From Pomphorhynchus laevis (taxonomy: Eukaryota; Acanthocephala; Palaeacanthocephala; Echinorhynchida; Pomphorhynchidae): a stretch of DNA of 64,000 nt. The notes beneath the pieces were generated by a model that was given only the letters and a program-made list of their open reading frames with translations, was not told the DNA's origin and ran no database searches. The first letter of the stretch is position 1; each line of letters begins with the position of its first letter. A program made the position numbers and the translations under genes. This document shows positions 58,959 through 64,000 of this stretch, piece by piece. The stretch lies in the NCBI GenBank assembly GCA_012934845.2, contig WNNJ02003127.1:1-64000 (forward strand). Reading direction: 5' to 3'.

Positions 58959-59127
58959 TGATGATAAAACGAATATTAAAACGAATAATCATCTACTGAA
59001 TCACTTCTACTCAGAGTACGATCTATACAAACTATTTAGTTCAATTCAACTTGAAAATGCCTTTAAACGTCAAAGAGCATGTCACATTTATAATCATCAT
59101 CTTATCAATAAAATCTTATTGGTTTAA

Positions 59128-60947
59128 CCTATAACTTTAACCTTTAACTTGTAAAGTGTGACGAAACTCGTCAATTAATTGAAGATTTTTCATAAATTTC
59201 GTTGTCCTGTAATGATATAATTGCTCAAATTTCTAAAATGTTGTAAAGTTCTTTGTAATTGATTCTTACTCTTTAACTCTTAAGTGTTACCCTTTGTAGT
59301 TCCAATATAACTTTGACGGTCTATAACAATTGGCATATTCAATTATCGTGTTGAATCACTTATTCCGCTAAATACATGAATTTTAACTGGTTCAACTAAA
59401 TCAGCTTACACTTAAATATTTTAATAAAACTTGCTTTATATTTTAATTAATATTTTAATTAAATAAAAATTTTAATATTAATTAAAATTTAATTAATATT
59501 TTAATTAAACTTACTATTTTTGTTTGCAAGTAAAAGTAAAAAATCTTAAAGTCAATGATTTTCGTCACCATCACGTTAAGTAATTTAACCAATGAACAAC
59601 AAAACATTGAAGAACATTTTTTAGGAATATGATTTCAAAAACATTTTACAAAATGATTTTATTGTTCTCTTTTATTAAATATTCTTTATTACTTCAATTA
59701 ACAAGTTTAATATTCATAACTTTCACGTCTAATTAATAGATTAGATTAGATTAATATTATAATATTATATTATAATAATTATTATAATTATTATAATTAA
59801 TATTATTATCGTAAATAGATTTTATATTTTGGTTTTAATAATAAGCACAAGACAAAATGTAAATTCTTTAAGACTCAAAAATTAAATGTTTGACAGCATT
59901 GGACTGTTGGATTCTTATCGATCTGGACCAGTCTGTTTCGGTACCGAAGATATTACAGTTAGTTAATTCAACCCGTAAACTTGTCTCGGTATTTGTCACA
60001 TTATTCTTCCTATATCCCCCTCTACCTCATTAAACCAATAACACTACATTTACCCCCTTTACACCTTTAACCCCATTTGCTCCCTTTGTTTCCATTATAT
60101 TTTAACCCTTTTTACCTATTTGTTTAATTTGCGTTGCTCTTTTTTACACTTTCTATCTAGGTTGGAAAATGGATAATTTTTAGATTTTATAATTTAAAAA
60201 TATAATTTTTAGATTGAACATTAAGAATGCGAAAGGAGGATAAAGAATTCCATTAATTTGCATTTAAGAGGGTAAAGAAGAGGTAAACGGGATAAAAGGG
60301 AGTTAAGTTGGGTAAATTAGATAAACTTGGTTATTTCTTCTTCATTATATTAAAGTATATAGTATCTATTTACCCTCTTCAACCCCATAATTTATTTGCT
60401 TAAATAAATTTTAAGTAAACTAATAAACAAATCTTTAAACTAAATAATTTTTAATGAACTATAAAATTTTAAGTTATAATTTAACTAATTATAATTTAAC
60501 TAATTTTTTTATTTGATATTTTTATAGACAGTGAGAATAATAGGAGGAGACGAATGTTTTCGAACATTCAATTTTTAAATTATAAATTATATTTAATATA
60601 ACAATTAAATTATATTTGAATTATATTATATTGTTAAATTCTATTTAATTAAATTATACATCATAGTTTAAGCGAAAATATATTTTTTTTGATTATCGAA
60701 TAAGCAAATGAATTTGTCAAAAAGAGAAAGCTGTAACTTCTTTAGAGAAAATATGGATATATATTTTCTCCGCTTGTTGAAATACCTAATTTTAAAAGGA
60801 AATAAGTAAAGTTAGATTGAACAGATTCGTTGTTTTATATGTCATCGACTGTATTCTTTGGAAATATGCCATGTCAGAATAAGTATCCCGGAATTGTCGG
60901 CTAAAATTCAAGTTTTAAAAATATATGTAAGTATGATATTAACTCAC
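59128..60947. other. AT-rich DNA with pyrimidine/purine strand switch
   Basis: At about 60,010-60,115 the plus strand is C/T-rich with repeated TTTACCCCC, TTTAACCCC and TTTTAACCC words. At about 60,265-60,330 it is G/A-rich (GAGGGTAAAG, GAGGTAAACGGG, GTTGGGTAAA). A further TTTACCCTC..CAACCCC pair is at 60,370. No gene. Confidence 0.55.
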
Positions 60948-61346
60948 ATTATTATCTTCATCTAATACACACTCATGATATGACAACATATTCGGAGCGT
61001 TTTCATCTTCATCGTTAAAGTGTAAAGCTGACTGAAAATATTCATCAATATTTTCATTCGTGTTCTGCAACGATATCGTAGATAGATATTGATTTGATAC
61101 TAGATGTGGAATATCCTCTTCATACTCGTCATTTAAAGATTGCATAAATTTACGATCTTCATCAAATTCAACCAAGCATTGTGAATCAGTCATTGTTGTT
61201 TGATTAACATCATGATATGCAATTGAATCACTATGATGCTGGGAATCGTAAGTCTTCACATAACCTGAACTTTCATTATCGCCAGAATACCATCTCTGAT
61301 CCACACTGGAACTTGTCTTTTGAAATAAATTCTGTTTCGGAGGTTC
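60948..61346 (-). CDS. Candidate internal exon, host gene (acidic region)
   Basis: A 399-bp minus segment (133 codons, phase 0 both sides). The acceptor is a clean pyrimidine tract (TCTGTCTGCCTCTAG), followed by GAACCTCCG. The donor is GATAATAAT followed by GTGAGT. The peptide starts EPPKQNLFQKTSSS, contains WYSGDNESSGYVKTYDSQHH and NDEYEEDIPHLVSNQ, and ends CVLDEDNN. It is acidic, polar and probably disordered, with no catalytic motif. The strongest host-gene evidence in the window. The family is not recognised. Confidence 0.65.
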
Positions 61347-62680
61347 CTAGAGGCAGACAGAAAATTAAAAACGACTAAATAAATAAAAAACAATAATTGA
61401 TTTTTATAAATTTGTTGTTAAATATATTTACTTCGAAAATAAAGGAATTAAATTTGTTTACATTCATTATGAATAAAAAATTAATAATTACAGCATAATT
61501 AATTTTTATATTTCATCTATGAAAAATTTACCTAATTAAAATATTTAATGTTAATAATTAATCTCATATTAATTTAATATGAGAATAAATAAATAAATTA
61601 ATTAAAATAGTGACAAATTTCAAAAGAATTATAAATCTTTATAAATTTCATATTAGCCATCAAAATTTTGGTGTAATCTCACATGAATGTAATTTTGTAA
61701 TAATTAATTTCTTGTTTTTATATCTGAACAAACTAAAATAATATATTACCTAAGTCAATATATCTAATTTTAACAATTAGATTGTTGTAATCCTAAAAAT
61801 CAAACATTTATGCTTTATTACCAAACATCAAGCAGTTCAACTCTGTAATAAACAAGGGAAAGAGGATAAATGGCATATCATAGGTGCAGTTAATGTGTAA
61901 AGGAAGTTAATTTATTCTGTTGTTTTAAAGGTGTAATGATTACATTTAATGCATTAATAAAGGATGTATTACAATAATGAATTTTTGAACATCATTTTTG
62001 TTAAAATAATCTTATATATTTGTAATTGTGATTTCACAAAAGATTATATTTCGACATGCTATCTTATTGGTGATTAGGTCAAGTGTGTTGAATTTGAATT
62101 GTTTTTACTGTGAACAAACATGTTTATGGTTTTTAGAAGAAAATTAATAATTACAAATTTCCACAAATACTCGATGGAGGGGAATATTTAATACCTATAC
62201 ATATGAGTATAGGTACTATCACGCAAACTGACAAACTTCTTTGGCTTTGCGTTTCTAACTTAACAATACATCCAAATTTTATTCTGTGGAGTTCTTGATC
62301 TTATTTAGCAAAGTTAAACTTATTACTGCATTAATTATAACGCATGAGATTATGTAATATTGTTGTAATCTGTGCTAGGCCTTTCTGATTTCAACTCATA
62401 TTTTTAACGGACTATTAATATTCATAGATACTGTAATTAAAAAACTTGAAAGAGAAAAAACAAAAAATATGTACTATCACATCAAACGAATTGTACAAAG
62501 ATATTTCCCACAAAAACAAAATTCAAGCCACAAAAATTACCAATCACAATATTAAACTGAAACAAATCAAACAAATATAATTTATTAAGTTCAATTGACT
62601 ATAAAATTATATAAAAAATTAAATTTAATAAATTTTTAAAATACAATCTTCTTTATTATTAGACATCACTTCATTCTTTT
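61347..62680. other. AT-rich DNA, likely intron
   Basis: Upstream intron of the 61-kb exon if the minus-strand gene is real. CCTATA..TATAGG at about 62,194 is a small hairpin. No other feature. Confidence 0.5.
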
Positions 62681-62689
62681 TATAAAATA

Positions 62690-62925
62690 AGCCTCCTGTA
62701 TAATGCGCGAAAGGTAATCACTTTCATACGATAGAATTGAGGCATTAAGTTAATTTATAAAAATTAACTTTATGTTCTAAATTTAATACATGATGTGTTA
62801 ACGCACCCATCATATTACCACGTTTTATGTTATATTTATGTTGTGAGATGCGCTTTTCCAATCCCTGTCCAGTTTGACCGATATAAAAGGCGGAACAATT
62901 ATCACATAGTATAAACAACAGAAGA
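62690..62925 (-). pseudogene. GIY-YIG endonuclease domain of the Penelope-like element
   Basis: Readable on the minus strand as CDNCSAFYIGQTGQGLEKRI, then SQHKYNIKRGNMMGALTHHV, and after a frameshift SYESDYLSRIIQEAYFI. FYIGQTG is the YIG half of the motif; the Arg in KRI, the SQHK block and the Glu in QEAYF are the expected catalytic-region residues. The preceding CDNC may be part of the Zn-binding CCHH linker known in this group. It nicks DNA for integration. Confidence 0.8.
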
Positions 62926-63321
62926 ATTATTAAATTTCAGTTTAATTTGAAAATATTATGTAATTTAGGTAATTTTTATAATTATAAATTGTGGCATCCG
63001 TAATATTATTTGATATTTTATTTTTATAAATTTATTAAGTAGTTCCATTTTTCGGTAATAAAAGAAATTCCAGTATATGTATTTTGCTTAGAAGGTTCAA
63101 AAAGTATTTTTCCAACAATGCAACTTTCATAATAAGATTTCTTAATAGCCCATTCAGAAAGCCATTGTTTAACAAACCAATCCGAATTAACGAATATCTA
63201 TAATTCAGTAGTGTTATTGGACAATTTTTTGCTCTATGAAATAGACATTGCAGATGAAATCAACCATTTTTTGGTACAAAAGAATTCCAATCTTAAATTA
63301 TGATACAATTCAGCGTGAATT

Positions 63322-63619
63322 TTTAGTAATCATATAAACCCGACGCGAAAGAATGACGAATGCCGTTTCGTCATCACTATGACTCATCAGTGCCAGTTCC
63401 CTCCCACTGCTGGTTTGAAGCTATTGTAGTGCTAATTCAGCACTCTAGATTATGTTACTAGAGACATTCTAGTGCATCATGCACTTGATTCATTTGTTGA
63501 TTGCCGTCTGCTAGTCCTCCTCTGCATCCAGCAGTGGGTGGGAACTGGCAATGATGAGTCATAGTGATGACGAAACGGCATTCGTCATTCTTTTGCGTAG
63601 GGCTTATATGATTACTAAA
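63322..63619. repeat. 298-bp inverted repeat with hammerhead-like arms
   Basis: 63,322-63,413 and 63,528-63,619 are inverted copies about 92 bp long with roughly six differences. On the minus strand the left arm contains CTGATGA (63,390-63,384), helix II GTCAT/ATGAC with loop AGTG, GAAA (63,369-63,366), helix III ACG/CGT with loop GCATT, and GTC (63,57-63,55 of the 63.3-kb block). The right arm repeats this on the plus strand with the first core C changed to A. No pairing for helix I is visible, so self-cleavage is doubtful. The spacer holds three small hairpins (AGTGCT/AGCACT, CTCTAG/CTAGAG, AGTGCA/TGCACT). Confidence 0.75.
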
Positions 63620-63629
63620 GAATTTCAAG

Positions 63630-63960
63630 AAGTGATTTCATGTAATTTCTCATTCTTTTGAAAACTTTTGATTAATAAATTTATTTGGAATTTTAAAAAC
63701 TAAAACATCTAAGAAGGGTAAACTTAGGTAAACTTCAGTTTCTAATCCAATGTTCCACTGTATAAAAGGGCCTTTTGAATTCAATTTGTTTAATGAGTAT
63801 TGGTCACAAACTTAATTTTTACAGGAAATAAAAATATCATCTACATAAGGGTACAAATCTATAACGAAAGGAATTTCATTAAAAGTTTTTCTCATAATGC
63901 ATCATGTAAATTTATAGATTGGTAAAATTCTGGCAGAAATAAAAATACGGATAAAGGTTG
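63630..63960 (-). pseudogene. RT fragment of the Penelope-like element
   Basis: The minus strand reads NEIPFVIDLYPYVDDIFIS: YVDD is the RT catalytic motif. It is followed after a stop by YSLNKLNSKGPFIQW and LSLPFLDVLVFKIPN, the LPFLDVxV block typical of Penelope RTs. Stops at about 63,818, 63,650 and others. The upstream fingers lie beyond the window edge. Confidence 0.75.
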
Positions 63961-64000
63961 TAAATTTGTTGTTACGTATAAGGAAAAAATTTCATCTTGA

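Larger units (their letters stand above)
62680..64000 (-). mobile_element. Penelope-like element remnant (RT plus GIY-YIG endonuclease)
   Basis: Minus-strand traces, running off the right edge: an RT part at 63,960-63,630 and a GIY-YIG endonuclease at 62,920-62,690. Between them is a 298-bp inverted repeat and a decayed linker (SDWFVKQWLSEWAIKKSYYE near 63,130). RT followed by GIY-YIG is diagnostic of Penelope-like elements. Stops and frameshifts show it is dead. Confidence 0.82.

Noticed and set aside
1-64000. CRISPR arrays, operons, bacterial promoters, rRNA
   Set aside because: No regularly spaced identical repeats of CRISPR type, no rRNA-like sequence, and the genome is eukaryotic in character.

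Overview
This window looks like nuclear DNA from an invertebrate animal. By eye it is roughly three-quarters A+T. It has no bacterial-style gene packing, operons or ribosome binding sites. Almost all long reading frames are retrotransposon proteins, and a few short open segments have exon-like splice borders (pyrimidine tract plus AG, and GTRAGT-type donors). I cannot name the species.

Layout. 1-9.9 kb: AT-rich DNA with a (TA)n tract, a complete hammerhead-ribozyme motif on the minus strand (301-342), a foldback element, a 104-bp duplicated segment and two or three candidate host exons. 9.9-19.9 kb: three broken copies of one APE-type LINE family (CCHC Gag-like ORF1; endonuclease plus RT ORF2). 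Copy 1 is on the minus strand and copies 2 and 3 on the plus strand, so copies 1 and 2 lie head to head. Copy 2 carries a patch of an unrelated LINE RT. 20-31 kb: AT-rich sequence with hairpins, a 1.6-kb element with 79-bp terminal inverted repeats and an internal 111-bp array, and further candidate exons. 31.3-34.8 kb (minus): two different non-LTR retrotransposons with a zinc knuckle and restriction-like endonuclease at the C-terminus. 34.8-38.7 kb (plus): a nearly full-length APE-type LINE with possible 16-bp target duplications. 40.1-41.8 kb (minus): a 5'-truncated element with an uninterrupted 545-codon RT and restriction-like endonuclease frame. 45.0-45.7 kb: a 650-bp insertion between 16-bp direct repeats. 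48.1-48.9 kb: a 175-bp tandem array and a tRNA-like sequence. 49.4-51.5 kb and 54.6-55.1 kb: remnants of two more LINE types. 62.7-64.0 kb (minus): a Penelope-like element with RT and GIY-YIG endonuclease remnants, interrupted by a 298-bp inverted repeat whose arms carry hammerhead-like cores.

How it fits together. The best exon candidates (61,346-60,948; 56,089-55,894; 25,299-25,155; 8,826-8,695; 4,579-4,505) are all on the minus strand. The simplest reading is that the window lies in long introns of one or more minus-strand host genes and has been filled by several classes of non-LTR retrotransposon, Penelope-like elements and small inverted-repeat elements. None of the retroelements seen here is intact. 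The most notable signals are the hammerhead ribozyme, the hammerhead-like palindrome inside the Penelope-like element, and the UGA-CUA junction between the two ORFs of the 35-kb LINE.
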